Shown here: positions 1-8,411 of the stretch, piece by piece | Position numbering within the stretch: position 1 is the stretch's first letter | Layout of the letters: each line of letters starts with the position of its first letter | DNA from: JAFMKE01 sp047621945 | GTDB lineage: Bacteria > Bacteroidota > Bacteroidia > Chitinophagales > UBA8649 | DNA: 38,089 bases | Direction: 5' to 3' | Assembly: GCA_047621945.1 (NCBI GenBank) | Contig: JBLHMK010000008.1 | Span: 1 to 38,089 of the forward strand | Made by a program: the position numbers and the translations under genes | The notes under the pieces: model-generated | The model's database searches: none | Seen by the model: only the letters and a program-made list of their open reading frames with translations | Told to the model about the DNA's origin: nothing

Positions 1-47
1 TCATTAAGCAGAACGAGCAAATTTCTAAGAAAGTAATTATTAAATAA
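1..47 (+). CDS. 3' end of a probable T9SS-sorted secreted protein (partial)
   Basis: The frame open from the left edge reads IKQNEQISKKVIIK and then stops with TAA at 45-47. A short basic end of the form xKKVIIK is typical of the last strand of the type A C-terminal sorting domain of type IX secretion cargo in Bacteroidota. Only about 15 residues are visible, so the body and function of the protein cannot be told. The PID-CTERM-like gene starts 30 bases further on. Confidence 0.5.
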   Translation, partial: IKQNEQISKKVIIK

Positions 48-77
48 GATTAGTACTTCGTATTAAAACCTATACTC

Positions 78-257
78 ATGAAAAACATTAAATATATCCT
101 CATACTAATTGCTTTAGTATTCATAAGCTCAAATATTTATGCTCAAACGGGTGGCCCTGGTCCTGCTTCGGGAGTTCCTATTGACGGATTGAGCGGTATT
201 TTATTAATGGCTGCAGCTGCTATTTTTGGAAAGAAGATTATGGATAAGAAAGAATAA
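78..257 (+). CDS. 59-residue PID-CTERM-like micro-protein
   Basis: The protein has a signal peptide (residues 1 to about 23, ending NIYAQ), a Gly/Pro-rich linker (TGGPGPASG), the triplet VPIDG, a hydrophobic segment (about residues 42-52) and a basic tail (KKIMDKKE). This order matches the short PID-CTERM protein-sorting architecture known from Bacteroidota, in which a Pro-Ile-Asp signature precedes a membrane helix and a positive cluster; related tails are thought to be recognised by exosortase- or sortase-like enzymes. Almost nothing remains as cargo between signal peptide and sorting tail. The gene stands alone and is followed by a strong terminator at 292-323. The reading frame and signal peptide are clear; the family assignment rests on the motif order only. 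Confidence 0.75.
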   Translation: MKNIKYILILIALVFISSNIYAQTGGPGPASGVPIDGLSGILLMAAAAIFGKKIMDKKE

Positions 258-291
258 TGCTATTAGCAATCGATATCTTATACTTATATAG

Positions 292-323
292 AAAGGGAAG
301 TTGTTTTGTAGCTTCCCTTTTTT
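292..323 (+). terminator. Rho-independent terminator of the PID-CTERM-like gene
   Basis: A perfect 9-bp stem AAAGGGAAG (292-300) pairs with CTTCCCTTT (312-320) across an 11-base loop and runs into a T tract ending at 323. It lies 35 bases after the stop at 257, so the gene is transcribed as a single short message. Confidence 0.85.
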
Positions 324-613
324 GATAGCAGAAAAGAATTATCAAGTATAAAAAATACAGGTCAGCTTAAGTTTGGGTGCGTCCATTTCCCTGAAGTAGA
401 AGAATGGGAACGCCCGCCATCTGCTTATAGAGTAAGCGAAGAATGAGCTTATGCCGCAAACTCAACTTTTTACATAATCAATTCAAATTATAACTATCCC
501 ACTAAATACCCAAACGCATATTTACTGCGTCTGACTGGGATAGCTTTGCGGTAAAAATACTACCGCTTATGAATGGAATGATTTTTTAGGAGATTTCCTA
601 CCGAAGAAAGCTG
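324..613. other. Gene-free stretch rich in inverted repeats
   Basis: No intact gene is visible. Several inverted repeats are: GGG...CCC with interrupted pairing between 375-387 and 403-415; GCTTA (423-427) with TAAGC (433-437); CTATCCCA (494-501) with TGGGATAG (536-543), nesting ACGCA (514-518) with TGCGT (526-530); and GCGGTA (548-553) with TACCGC (561-566). The plus frame from about 339 to 554 has only one stop (TGA at 444-446) and protein-like composition, but no usable start. It could be a decayed mobile or repeat element next to the broken GH27 gene; its identity is unknown. Confidence 0.45.
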
Positions 614-895
614 TCAGCTTGATTTTAAGAAGAAGAGTGCGCAGGAAGGAAACTTGGTAGAATCCGCAATTATCTTTTCATTAGGATAACGATCAATTTG
701 CCAACTGTCATCGAAAACTAGATACTCATACCCGGCTTCTTTCAAGCCCTTAGTAGCCATAGCATCAGCTATTTCTTTAAGCGTATATTCATTAATGTTA
801 TAATTAAAATGATTCCAACTATTCCAAGCCATTGGAGGGCTAAGAGCGAGCTCCTTCTTCTGCATGTTTACTGAAGTAATACCAGGCTTAATCAA
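614..895 (-). pseudogene. GH27 alpha-galactosidase N-terminal fragment (broken)
   Basis: The minus strand encodes LALSPPMAWNSWNHF, then KEIADAMATKGLKEAGYEYLVFDD in two conserved blocks, then SWQ, IADSTKFPS. These are the first strand and helix and the second strand of the (beta/alpha)8 barrel of glycoside hydrolase family 27, which removes terminal alpha-galactosyl groups. After KFPS the expected GI-ALADYVH block is missing: the frame goes into CALFFLKSS and stops. Only about 80 of the family's roughly 400 or more residues remain, and the catalytic aspartates are gone. No signal peptide precedes it; the only in-frame ATG is at 863-865 and the longer frame would need TTG at 895. The upstream flank is the 3' end of the prenyl synthase gene, so both ends appear lost. 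Confidence 0.8.
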
Positions 896-930
896 ACAAA
901 AATTAGGGATTTTTTCATCTATATAGATTT

Positions 931-1896
931 CTATTTTTTTCTCTTAATAACAGTATCCGCAATCTTCAATAACTCTTCTTTAGAATTGTTCGTTTTGATG
1001 CTATATAAACTTTCCAAACTAGCTGATAAATAGTCCTTCATTTGTTGATTACAATAAGCCTTTCCTCCGCTAGATTCAAATATACGTTTAACGGCAGTAA
1101 TCTTATCCGCTTCGTTTCCATCTTTAGTTGAGTAAAGCTTAAGTAATTCTTTTTTTTCTTCATCACTAGCTCGCTCTAGACTGGCGATAAATAATAGAGT
1201 CTTTTTATTATTCAAGATATCTCCACCAATCCGCTTACCAAGTTGTGCATCACCAAAAGAGTCTAAATAATCATCTTGAATCTGAAAAGCTATTCCGAGA
1301 AAACGACCAAATTCGTAAAGGTGTGCTTGATCTTCTTTAGACGCATTAGCCATAAAACCACCCATTTGAAGACTACAAGCCAGAAGCACGGCAGTTTTGT
1401 ACTCGATCATCTTGATATAGTCTTCCTCAGCCACTCTTTCCATCGACTCGAAGTCTACGTCCATTTGCTGACCTTCATGAATCTTAATGGCTGTTTCACT
1501 AACTAAATCGAAAAGTTCTGAATTCGTTTGACCATTAACTTTACAAGCTAGTTGTAAAGAAATGATAAACATAAAATCACCACTAAGGATACCAGAGTTT
1601 AATCCGAATTTTTTATAAACCGTTTCCTTTCCTCTTCGCACATCAGAGTTATCCATGATGTCATCATGAACTAAGGTGAAATTGTGAAACAACTCCATGC
1701 CGTAAGCATTCAAAATGACATCGTTTATTTTGCCATTAAACAGCTCATGTGCATAAATCAAAAGCAAAGGTCTTATGTATTTCCCTCCAGATTCCATGGC
1801 ATAGGAAATAGGCTCATACAAGGTTTTAGGTGCACGTTTAAAATATGCTTGATGTAATTCTTGGAATTTCTCTTGTAAAACTAAATTGTAACTCAT
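931..1896 (-). CDS. Polyprenyl diphosphate synthase, short-chain trans type (IspA-like)
   Basis: This 321-residue all-helical prenyl transferase condenses isopentenyl diphosphate with allylic diphosphates to give farnesyl, geranylgeranyl or longer chains in the cytoplasm. The first Asp-rich motif is DDIMD (78-82), followed by the RRGK block at 87-90, and the second is DDYLD (208-212). GGKYIRP (37-43) is the conserved diphosphate-binding block. The first motif lacks the two-residue insertion of E. coli IspA, and Phe73 sits five residues before it, a position where bulky residues usually shorten the product. That favours C15-C20 products, but chain length cannot be fixed from sequence. It lies 26 bases after rnr on the same strand and is probably co-transcribed. 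The substrates could feed quinone or carotenoid synthesis. Confidence 0.92.
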   Translation of the reverse strand: MSYNLVLQEKFQELHQAYFKRAPKTLYEPISYAMESGGKYIRPLLLIYAHELFNGKINDVILNAYGMELFHNFTLVHDDIMDNSDVRRGKETVYKKFGLNSGILSGDFMFIISLQLACKVNGQTNSELFDLVSETAIKIHEGQQMDVDFESMERVAEEDYIKMIEYKTAVLLACSLQMGGFMANASKEDQAHLYEFGRFLGIAFQIQDDYLDSFGDAQLGKRIGGDILNNKKTLLFIASLERASDEEKKELLKLYSTKDGNEADKITAVKRIFESSGGKAYCNQQMKDYLSASLESLYSIKTNNSKEELLKIADTVIKRKK

Positions 1897-1922
1897 TTTA
1901 GGATTATATTAATTGTATGGAT

Positions 1923-4070
1923 TTACTCAACAATCTCTAAATCTATTTGTTTATCCTTTAAGCTTGTTTTTTTAACGACAACTTTGACACTGTCACCAAT
2001 TTGATACACCTTACTAGTGCTAGTTCCGGTTAATCGCATGTTATCTACATCAAATACAAAGTCTTCATCCATAGCATTAACAGGAACCATTCCTTCACAT
2101 TTATTGTCTACTAATTCAACGAAGAATCCTCTGGCAATCACGCCACTAATGATACCTTCATACGTTTCACCAATTCGGGTAGATAAATATTCCACTTGTT
2201 TATACTTAATTGCTTCTCTTTCTGCTTTTTGAGAATTACGCTCCATTAAGCTAGAATGATTACACAACTCTTCCAATTCATCATTGGTGTATCGAGGGCG
2301 CTCTTTCAATAAGTTTTGAAGTAATAAACGATGCACTAACACATCAGGATATCTTCGGATAGGTGAGGTAAAATGGGTGTAATGATCATAAGCCAAACCA
2401 TAATGACCAATATTCTTAGTTGTATAAACAGCCTTAGCCATAGAGCGAACTCCTAGCCTACCTAGAACCCCAAGTTCTGGCTTCTGCTGTATGATTTCCA
2501 TTAAGTTATTTAAAGCATCTCTTGCTTGCTCTTCATCTCTGAAGGCAATGCTATATCCAAAACGCTTTGCAACGTTAGATAAAGTTTGAAGCTTAGAAAG
2601 ATCTGGTTTATCATGCACCCGATACACACCTGCATTGTTTCCTTTCCCTTTTTCAGCCTTGGCTAAGAACTTAGCAACTGTAGTATTAGCAAGTAACATA
2701 AAATCTTCAACTAAAAGATTCGCATCTGTTCTTTCTTTAACATAAACTTCAATAGGAACTGCATTTTCATCTAATTTGAAGCGTACTTCATCTCCAGTAT
2801 CGAAGTTAATAGATCCGTTCTTCGTTCTTTTCTCTCTAAGTGAATAAGCAATTCTATTTAAGAAATCTAGTTCCTCAAAGAATTCTCCTTCTTGATTATC
2901 TAAAATTTCCTGGACTTCACCATAAGTAAATCGTCTATCAGACTCAATTACTGTTTTGGCAAATGAATATTGAACAATTTTATACTTATCATCAAATTCA
3001 AATAGTACTGAAAAAGCACATTTTTCTTCATGTGGTCTTAATGAACAAACTAGATTTGACAACTTCTCAGGTAGCATTGGACAAACTCTGTCTGGCAAAT
3101 AAACTGATGTAGCTCTGAGTTGAGCTTCTCGGTCTATTGCACTGCCTGGATAAACATAGTGTGATACATCTGCAATGTGCACACCTATTTCAAAATTCCC
3201 ATTTTTCAAAGGTTTGATAGATAAAGCGTCGTCAAAATCTTTAGCGTCAACTGGGTCAATAGTAAAGGTTAACTCTTCTCTATAATCTAAACGCTCATTG
3301 ATTTCATGCTTGGATATTTTTTCATTAATCTTATCTGTTTGAGCAATAACATCACTTGGGAAGACAATATTGAATCCTTTTTCCATGAGGATTGTACGCA
3401 TTTCCAATTCATTTGGAGAAAGATTATCGAGTTTCTCCATAATCTTACCCACTGGATTTTTTCCAGCAGTATCGTGCCAATTCACAATGTGAACAACAAC
3501 TAAATCACCAGTTTTAGAATCCATGGTAAAGCTTTCCGGCACAAACACATCGAAAGGAATTCGATCATTGGTAGGAATAGCAAATCCAAAGCCATCGGCT
3601 TCTTGGAACTTACAAATAAACTCACTTTGCGAATGCGTTACAATTCGTATAATCTTACCTTCAGGCTTCTTCTTATCGTATTTTGTAATTTCTATCTCAA
3701 CGATGTCATTTGACATTGCATTCATAGTCAGTTTTCTAGGGATTTTAACATCCGCATCCAAATCTTCTATAATTACATACCCCACTCCACTTTGAGCTAA
3801 ATCTAGTTTTCCTTGAAGGGTCTCATTCGGTTTAGCTAAGAATTTCTTCTTTGAGATTTTTCCAGTTTCACTAAAATTTACTAGATTTCTTTTTTCTAAG
3901 CGACTGATAGCGTGTTCAATTTTCTCAATACTGTATTTTTTAGAGAAATGGTTAAAGATAATGTCGGGGTTCAGCCCTGCTTTTCTTTTTGTTTCGATAT
4001 ATTTTAGAATTGCTCCATCAATTCCCGAGTTACCACTCTTTTTATTCTTCTTTGTTTTCTTTCTAGGCAT
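1923..4070 (-). CDS. rnr: Ribonuclease R
   Basis: Ribonuclease R is a processive 3'-to-5' exoribonuclease that degrades structured RNA. From the N-terminus there is a Lys-rich leader (MPRKKTKKNKK), a winged-helix-like region, two cold-shock OB domains, the RNB catalytic domain with DPVDAKDFDDA (about residues 271-281; the aspartates hold Mg2+), HFTSPIRRYPD in the second half of RNB, and a C-terminal S1 domain. At 715 residues it has the usual family length. The frame is open to 4124, but I chose the ATG at 4068-4070 because the longer N-terminus (MLLLPLHFKK) is not family-like and a TAnnTTTG box at 4107-4114 would place transcription start downstream of the upstream ATG. It heads a two-gene unit with the prenyl synthase. 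Confidence 0.95.
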   Translation of the reverse strand: MPRKKTKKNKKSGNSGIDGAILKYIETKRKAGLNPDIIFNHFSKKYSIEKIEHAISRLEKRNLVNFSETGKISKKKFLAKPNETLQGKLDLAQSGVGYVIIEDLDADVKIPRKLTMNAMSNDIVEIEITKYDKKKPEGKIIRIVTHSQSEFICKFQEADGFGFAIPTNDRIPFDVFVPESFTMDSKTGDLVVVHIVNWHDTAGKNPVGKIMEKLDNLSPNELEMRTILMEKGFNIVFPSDVIAQTDKINEKISKHEINERLDYREELTFTIDPVDAKDFDDALSIKPLKNGNFEIGVHIADVSHYVYPGSAIDREAQLRATSVYLPDRVCPMLPEKLSNLVCSLRPHEEKCAFSVLFEFDDKYKIVQYSFAKTVIESDRRFTYGEVQEILDNQEGEFFEELDFLNRIAYSLREKRTKNGSINFDTGDEVRFKLDENAVPIEVYVKERTDANLLVEDFMLLANTTVAKFLAKAEKGKGNNAGVYRVHDKPDLSKLQTLSNVAKRFGYSIAFRDEEQARDALNNLMEIIQQKPELGVLGRLGVRSMAKAVYTTKNIGHYGLAYDHYTHFTSPIRRYPDVLVHRLLLQNLLKERPRYTNDELEELCNHSSLMERNSQKAEREAIKYKQVEYLSTRIGETYEGIISGVIARGFFVELVDNKCEGMVPVNAMDEDFVFDVDNMRLTGTSTSKVYQIGDSVKVVVKKTSLKDKQIDLEIVE

Positions 4071-4106
4071 CTTTTTTTCGTCCTCGTATTTATATTTTTT
4101 AAAGTG

Positions 4107-4114
4107 CAAAGGTA
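4107..4114 (-). promoter_or_regulatory. -7 promoter box for rnr
   Basis: Read on the minus strand this is TACCTTTG, an exact match to the Bacteroidota -7 box TAnnTTTG. No clear -33 TTG is seen at the usual spacing. It lies about 37 bases before the chosen rnr start and supports that start over the upstream ATG. Confidence 0.5.
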
Positions 4115-4153
4115 ACAAAAGCAAACTATTGAGTTATTATTAAATCATTATGC

Positions 4154-4182
4154 TTGATTTAAACCCATAATTGGTAAATTCG
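4154..4182 (+). promoter_or_regulatory. Candidate promoter for the META lipoprotein gene
   Basis: TTG at 4154-4156 is followed after 18 bases by TAAATTCG (4175-4182), one mismatch from the Bacteroidota TAnnTTTG box. The predicted start of transcription is about 25-30 bases before the ATG at 4218. Confidence 0.4.
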
Positions 4183-4217
4183 GCATTTTTCTTGTTGAAC
4201 ACTTATAAAATCAACTT

Positions 4218-4679
4218 ATGTTTAAATACGTCTTTATAATTCTTCTGATAAGCACAGCAACTAAAACTTGTAATCAAGAGTACACAGAAGAAAAAAATAG
4301 GAATGAAATGCAGGAAAAAACTACTTCAATCGACCCCCTTAATCGTTTACATGATATATGGGCTTTAACAGCTATAGAAGGTGAAGACATTAATAAAGAA
4401 CGCTTCTCAGCGGGGGTGCCTACTCTGGAAATATTTGTTGAAGATAAAAGTATTGGTGGTTTTAGCGGATGCAACAACTACTTCGCTAGCATCGAATATT
4501 TAGACGAAAATAAAATTGTGCTTGGCGCAATTGCTTCTTCTAAGAAGTACTGCTTTGAAGTAGATGAGAATATATTCTTTGAGCAAATGAATAAGGTTCA
4601 ACGCTACCACTTAGAGAAAATGCAATTATTCCTATTTGAAGGAGATGAATTACTCTTGACTTTCAAAAAAGTAGACTAA
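4218..4679 (+). CDS. META-domain (HslJ-like) lipoprotein
   Basis: The 153-residue protein begins with a hydrophobic signal ending TATKTC, with Cys18 as the likely lipidated residue, although the box is not an ideal LxxC. From about residue 45 it shows the META/HslJ pattern: DIWALTAIEG, then a strand with GFSGCNNYFA (about residues 92-101) and later GAIASSKKYCFE. The SGCN-Y signature and the second Cys are typical of the family, which is an envelope-associated beta fold without a firm biochemical role and is linked in E. coli to heat-shock and novobiocin phenotypes. The next gene starts 9 bases downstream, so the two probably share a message. Confidence 0.8.
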   Translation: MFKYVFIILLISTATKTCNQEYTEEKNRNEMQEKTTSIDPLNRLHDIWALTAIEGEDINKERFSAGVPTLEIFVEDKSIGGFSGCNNYFASIEYLDENKIVLGAIASSKKYCFEVDENIFFEQMNKVQRYHLEKMQLFLFEGDELLLTFKKVD

Positions 4680-4688
4680 ACACTCGCC

Positions 4689-5798
4689 ATGCTCTTTAGA
4701 CTCTTTTTAATCCTTAGTATTCTGTGCCGTTATCAGAGTCAAATTTATGCACAAGATTTAAGCTTAGTTGCCTTACTTCCTACTTCAATCAATGAAAGCT
4801 CTGGCTTGATTCATCTGAATGGGAAACTAATCACACATCTTGATTCTGATAATCCTAATGCCTTATTTGAAATAGATACTACCGATGGAACAATCATACG
4901 CACAGTTTATATAACTAATGCCTCTAATATCGATTGGGAAGACATCTGTTATGATGATGATTTTATCTATATCGGAGACTTTGGCAACAATAGTGGGTCT
5001 CGCACCAATTTAAGGGTATATAAAGTGGCAATTTTAGATTATCTCACCAGCGCTAATGACTCTATTTTAGCTGACACTTTATCGTATTCGTATTCAAATC
5101 AAGTAGACTTCATCTCTGGATCAAACAACACCAACTTTGATGCCGAAGCGATAATATCATTAGGTGATAGCTTGTATATATTCTCAAAAAATTGGTTAAA
5201 CAATACTTGTGATGTATATGCTTTAAGTAAAAATCCGGGCAATTCATCTATTGCTAAAATTGATAGTTTTAACAGCGAGGGATTAATTACTGGCGCAAGC
5301 TATTTGAATAGTTCTAATGAATTGTTCCTATGCGGATATGGCCCTCCAATTCCATTCCTTATTCAAATAAACAACTTCACTGGATTCCCCTTATCTGCTA
5401 ATCAAATCAATCATCAAATGGTGCAGGTTCCAACGGGTAGTTCTGTCCAGATTGAAGCTATTACCCATAAGGATTCAGAAACCTTATATATAAGTTCAGA
5501 AACTAGCGTATTAGGTTATTCTGCTCTATTCACTCTGCAAAAATCAAGCTTAGTTGGTCTCCAGGATGTTCAAAAATCAATTAGAAAACTCTATCCAAAC
5601 CCAAGCACCTCTATACTGCATGTTGACAAACACATTGATGAATATATAGAGCTATACAATATAGGTGGACAATTAATCTCCAGTACGTTTAAGTCTTCTT
5701 TTTCTACTTCCTTTTTAGGTCCTGGGTTCTACCAAGTATTAATTAGAGATTCAAAGCATAATATAATTAGTCGGAACTCACTCCTTATTAAGGACTAA
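4689..5798 (+). CDS. Secreted protein with T9SS type A sorting domain
   Basis: This 369-residue protein has a signal peptide (1 to about 21, ending IYAQ). The central region (about 22-295) has recurring short strands with aspartates, such as NIDWEDICYDDDFIYIGDFGNN and DAEAI, suggesting a beta-propeller-like fold similar to uncharacterised secreted propellers of Bacteroidota; I cannot name an activity. The C-terminal 70 residues have the T9SS type A sorting pattern: KLYPNPSTSILHVD, then IELYNIGGQLI, and GPGFYQVLIRD near the end. It is therefore exported by Sec, carried across the outer membrane by T9SS and probably anchored to the surface or released. It follows the META lipoprotein by 9 bases. 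Confidence 0.85.
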   Translation: MLFRLFLILSILCRYQSQIYAQDLSLVALLPTSINESSGLIHLNGKLITHLDSDNPNALFEIDTTDGTIIRTVYITNASNIDWEDICYDDDFIYIGDFGNNSGSRTNLRVYKVAILDYLTSANDSILADTLSYSYSNQVDFISGSNNTNFDAEAIISLGDSLYIFSKNWLNNTCDVYALSKNPGNSSIAKIDSFNSEGLITGASYLNSSNELFLCGYGPPIPFLIQINNFTGFPLSANQINHQMVQVPTGSSVQIEAITHKDSETLYISSETSVLGYSALFTLQKSSLVGLQDVQKSIRKLYPNPSTSILHVDKHIDEYIELYNIGGQLISSTFKSSFSTSFLGPGFYQVLIRDSKHNIISRNSLLIKD

Positions 5799-5826
5799 TA
5801 AGCATCCATTTTTCTGTACACACAAT

Positions 5827-5842
5827 ACTAACTACTGTTAGT
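5827..5842 (+). other. Small hairpin after the T9SS cargo gene
   Basis: ACTAAC (827-832 of this thousand) pairs with GTTAGT (837-842) across a four-base loop. A short T-rich run follows but no clean T tract, so it is at best a weak terminator. Confidence 0.35.
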
Positions 5843-5883
5843 CGTTTAATAGGGTAAATCGACAAATCTAGCCTATCTGAGAC

Positions 5884-5891
5884 TATCTTTA
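5884..5891 (+). promoter_or_regulatory. Candidate -7 box for the AsmA-like gene
   Basis: TATCTTTA differs from TAnnTTTG only in the last base and lies 22 bases before the ATG at 5913. No TTG is seen at -33. Confidence 0.4.
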
Positions 5892-5912
5892 CCTAAGCTT
5901 TTTTGAGCATCT

Positions 5913-8390
5913 ATGAGAATGATAAAGAAGATATTATGGTTAAGCTTACTCGCCTTACTATTACTGATAATAGGTTTTAGTGTCTTTTTGTTTATTCAGA
6001 AAGACTTCATCAAAAACCAAAGTATAAAGGCACTCAATAGTCAATTAGAAACTCAGATTGAGGTAAAAGGAGCGATCGATTTAACCTTTATCTCTACCCT
6101 TCCTAATATTACCTTAAGTTTTAATGAAGTGTACATTGCGGATAATCTTCGCACAAATGATACGCTAGCTGCGCTAGATAATGTACGTCTACAATTGAAT
6201 CCTTGGGCACTGTTAAAAAAGGATGTCACCATTGATGGTATTCACGCAAGAGATGGTTTCATTCATCTTTATATTGATGAAACAGGTCAAAGTAATTATG
6301 ATATACTAAAGGCCAAAGAGAACGAAGGAGAAAGTAGTCTTTTGCAATTAAGTAAGATCGCCTTGCACAATGTGGATGTCGTATACGATGATGAGGATAA
6401 CAACATATACACTCATCTGCTCAGTATTGAAAGTGAAATTGCTGGTTCGTTTTACGAGACCGATTTTGACTTGAACATAAAAACAGACTTATTCAATCAT
6501 CAGTTACTTATAGATGGAACGCCCCTGTTTTCTGGAAAAAAATTAGCTGGCAAGCTAAAGATGACCTACACCGAAAAAGATGGATGCATCAATTTTGATC
6601 AGAACACGATTAGAGTACAAAATAATGATTTCTTGGTATCCGGAGCTATTTGTACAAAGACTAAACAGATTGATTTGAGTGCGTCTGCTGATGGTAGTAA
6701 CTTAAAGGAAGCGCTAAGTCTTGTCCCTGAAGAATGGTTGGATGTTAAAGAAATTAATGGAAATGGCGCTTTTGACATCCATGCTCTTATTAATGGGGAG
6801 TTGAATAATCCAAACATTCAATTAGATTTTAGTATTAAAGAAGGCACCTTGTCTTTCGAAAAAGAAAAACTAGCCCTCACTAATCTAAATTTGAATGGAT
6901 CTTTTGTTAAGTCCCCAAATAATAAGCAAAGCCTGATTATGAAGAAGTTTTATGCTGTAATAGACGGTTCAGAACTTCATGGTGATTTTAATATTCCGGA
7001 CCTTAATAACATTAAGCTCAGGGCAAATTTAAACGGGAACTTAACTAAAACATTAATAAACAGTGTTCTTTCTGAAGCCATTCAAGTCACAAACGGTTCT
7101 ATTGATGTTCAGGGCTTGTCTTTACTTATTCATCAAAACAAAGCAGATAACTTATGGCAATTGGAGAGTATTGAAGGTAGTTTGAGTTTAGATTCCCTTA
7201 AAGGAAATACAAATCCACTCTCTTTACCCTTCCTATGCACAGGTAAATTAATTGGTAAGGAAAATTTCCTTAGAGGAGAAAATATTCAATTGAATATTGG
7301 GGACAATGATCTTTCCTTTAATGGAGAGTTACGGAACCTGATGGCTATTGTTCTTAACCAAGACAAGGAAAGCATGCTTGATGTAGGTATTGAAGGAAGT
7401 TTACGAAGTCAATACTTTAATCTAAACGACTTTATTCAAAGTGGTCCAAATATTCAGGGTTTCGAAGAGAAAAAAGAAATTAGCTTCCCTCCTATTTATG
7501 GTACACTTGATCTAGAAATCGATCACTTTATTTATCAAAATCTTGATGTAAAACATGTTGATATAGATGTACTAGCAAATAATTCCGCATATACCTTCAC
7601 TATTAACTCAGCAGAAGCTTTAGGAGGGGATTTCGATGGCCGTTTACTCACGAATGTTAAGCAAAATGATTTTGAAATCAATCTAAACTGCAATATCAAT
7701 GATGTAGAGATTCAAGCGCTCTTTGATGCTTTCGATAACTTTGGTCAAGAAGATTTAGGAAGTGACAATATCAAAGGTTTAATGAGTTGCCACTTAGCTT
7801 TTAGTGCAACATGGAAAGACTTCACTCATTTTGATGCAGAGAATTTCATTATGCAAAGTCATATTGTATTGAAGGATGGTGAGTTAATCAATTTCGCTCC
7901 ACTACTAAGCTTATCAGGAAAGCTAGAGCTCGAGCAGTTAGAACATTTGTACTTTACCGATCTAGAAGCAGATATTACTGTAAAGAATCAGTGGATTCAA
8001 ATTCCTATGACCACTATTCAAACAAATTTATTGAGTTTAGAGGCTGGTGGGAGACATAGCTTTGATAACGATATAGATTATAAGCTGATTCTAAACTTAA
8101 AGAATCTGTTAGCCGCTAAGTTTAAAAAGAACAAAACCACGGAAGAAGATTATGTTAATGATGCTAAAGGGGGAATTAATCTTTACATAAGTATGACAGG
8201 GACAGCGGACAATCCAGTAATAAAATACGATAAGCATAGCGTTAAGGATAAAATTAAAAGTGACTTCAAAGAGGAAAAGGAAGAATTCAAGAATCTCTTT
8301 AAAAAAGACGAAAAGAGTGAATTTGAACAAAATGAAATTAAATTTGAAGAACTTAAGGAAGAAGACAAGTATTTAGAATGGGAAGATTAG
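5913..8390 (+). CDS. AsmA-like envelope protein
   Basis: At 825 residues with one N-terminal membrane helix (about 10-28) and a long periplasmic body of repeating amphipathic strands, this looks like an AsmA/TamB-superfamily protein. Typical marks are the opening (LLLLIIGFSVFLFIQKDFIK), the early block with NITLSFNEVYIADN, repeated DG and GxLS turns, and a C-terminal region with FDNDIDYKLILNL and GTADNPVIKYD, the AsmA C-terminal pattern. Such proteins are now seen as bridges for lipid movement between the membranes, but the role of this member is not known. After the domain comes a highly charged Lys/Glu tail (about 775-825). The histidine kinase gene begins 9-21 bases downstream, so the two are likely co-transcribed. 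Confidence 0.85.
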   Translation: MRMIKKILWLSLLALLLLIIGFSVFLFIQKDFIKNQSIKALNSQLETQIEVKGAIDLTFISTLPNITLSFNEVYIADNLRTNDTLAALDNVRLQLNPWALLKKDVTIDGIHARDGFIHLYIDETGQSNYDILKAKENEGESSLLQLSKIALHNVDVVYDDEDNNIYTHLLSIESEIAGSFYETDFDLNIKTDLFNHQLLIDGTPLFSGKKLAGKLKMTYTEKDGCINFDQNTIRVQNNDFLVSGAICTKTKQIDLSASADGSNLKEALSLVPEEWLDVKEINGNGAFDIHALINGELNNPNIQLDFSIKEGTLSFEKEKLALTNLNLNGSFVKSPNNKQSLIMKKFYAVIDGSELHGDFNIPDLNNIKLRANLNGNLTKTLINSVLSEAIQVTNGSIDVQGLSLLIHQNKADNLWQLESIEGSLSLDSLKGNTNPLSLPFLCTGKLIGKENFLRGENIQLNIGDNDLSFNGELRNLMAIVLNQDKESMLDVGIEGSLRSQYFNLNDFIQSGPNIQGFEEKKEISFPPIYGTLDLEIDHFIYQNLDVKHVDIDVLANNSAYTFTINSAEALGGDFDGRLLTNVKQNDFEINLNCNINDVEIQALFDAFDNFGQEDLGSDNIKGLMSCHLAFSATWKDFTHFDAENFIMQSHIVLKDGELINFAPLLSLSGKLELEQLEHLYFTDLEADITVKNQWIQIPMTTIQTNLLSLEAGGRHSFDNDIDYKLILNLKNLLAAKFKKNKTTEEDYVNDAKGGINLYISMTGTADNPVIKYDKHSVKDKIKSDFKEEKEEFKNLFKKDEKSEFEQNEIKFEELKEEDKYLEWED

Positions 8391-8411
8391 GCATTCTATT
8401 TGAATAATAAT

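Noticed and set aside
363..570. Possible integron attC site or CRISPR-like array
   Set aside because: The inverted repeats do not show paired RYYYAAC/GTTRRRY core sites, there is no direct-repeat array with spacers and no integrase gene is in the window.
917..928. 12-base palindrome ATCTATATAGAT after the prenyl synthase stop
   Set aside because: Too short and AT-rich to call; in the minus direction it is not followed by a T tract.
8109..8368. Minus-strand frames opposite the end of the AsmA-like gene
   Set aside because: They arise opposite the charged Lys/Glu tail; they have no family-like motif.
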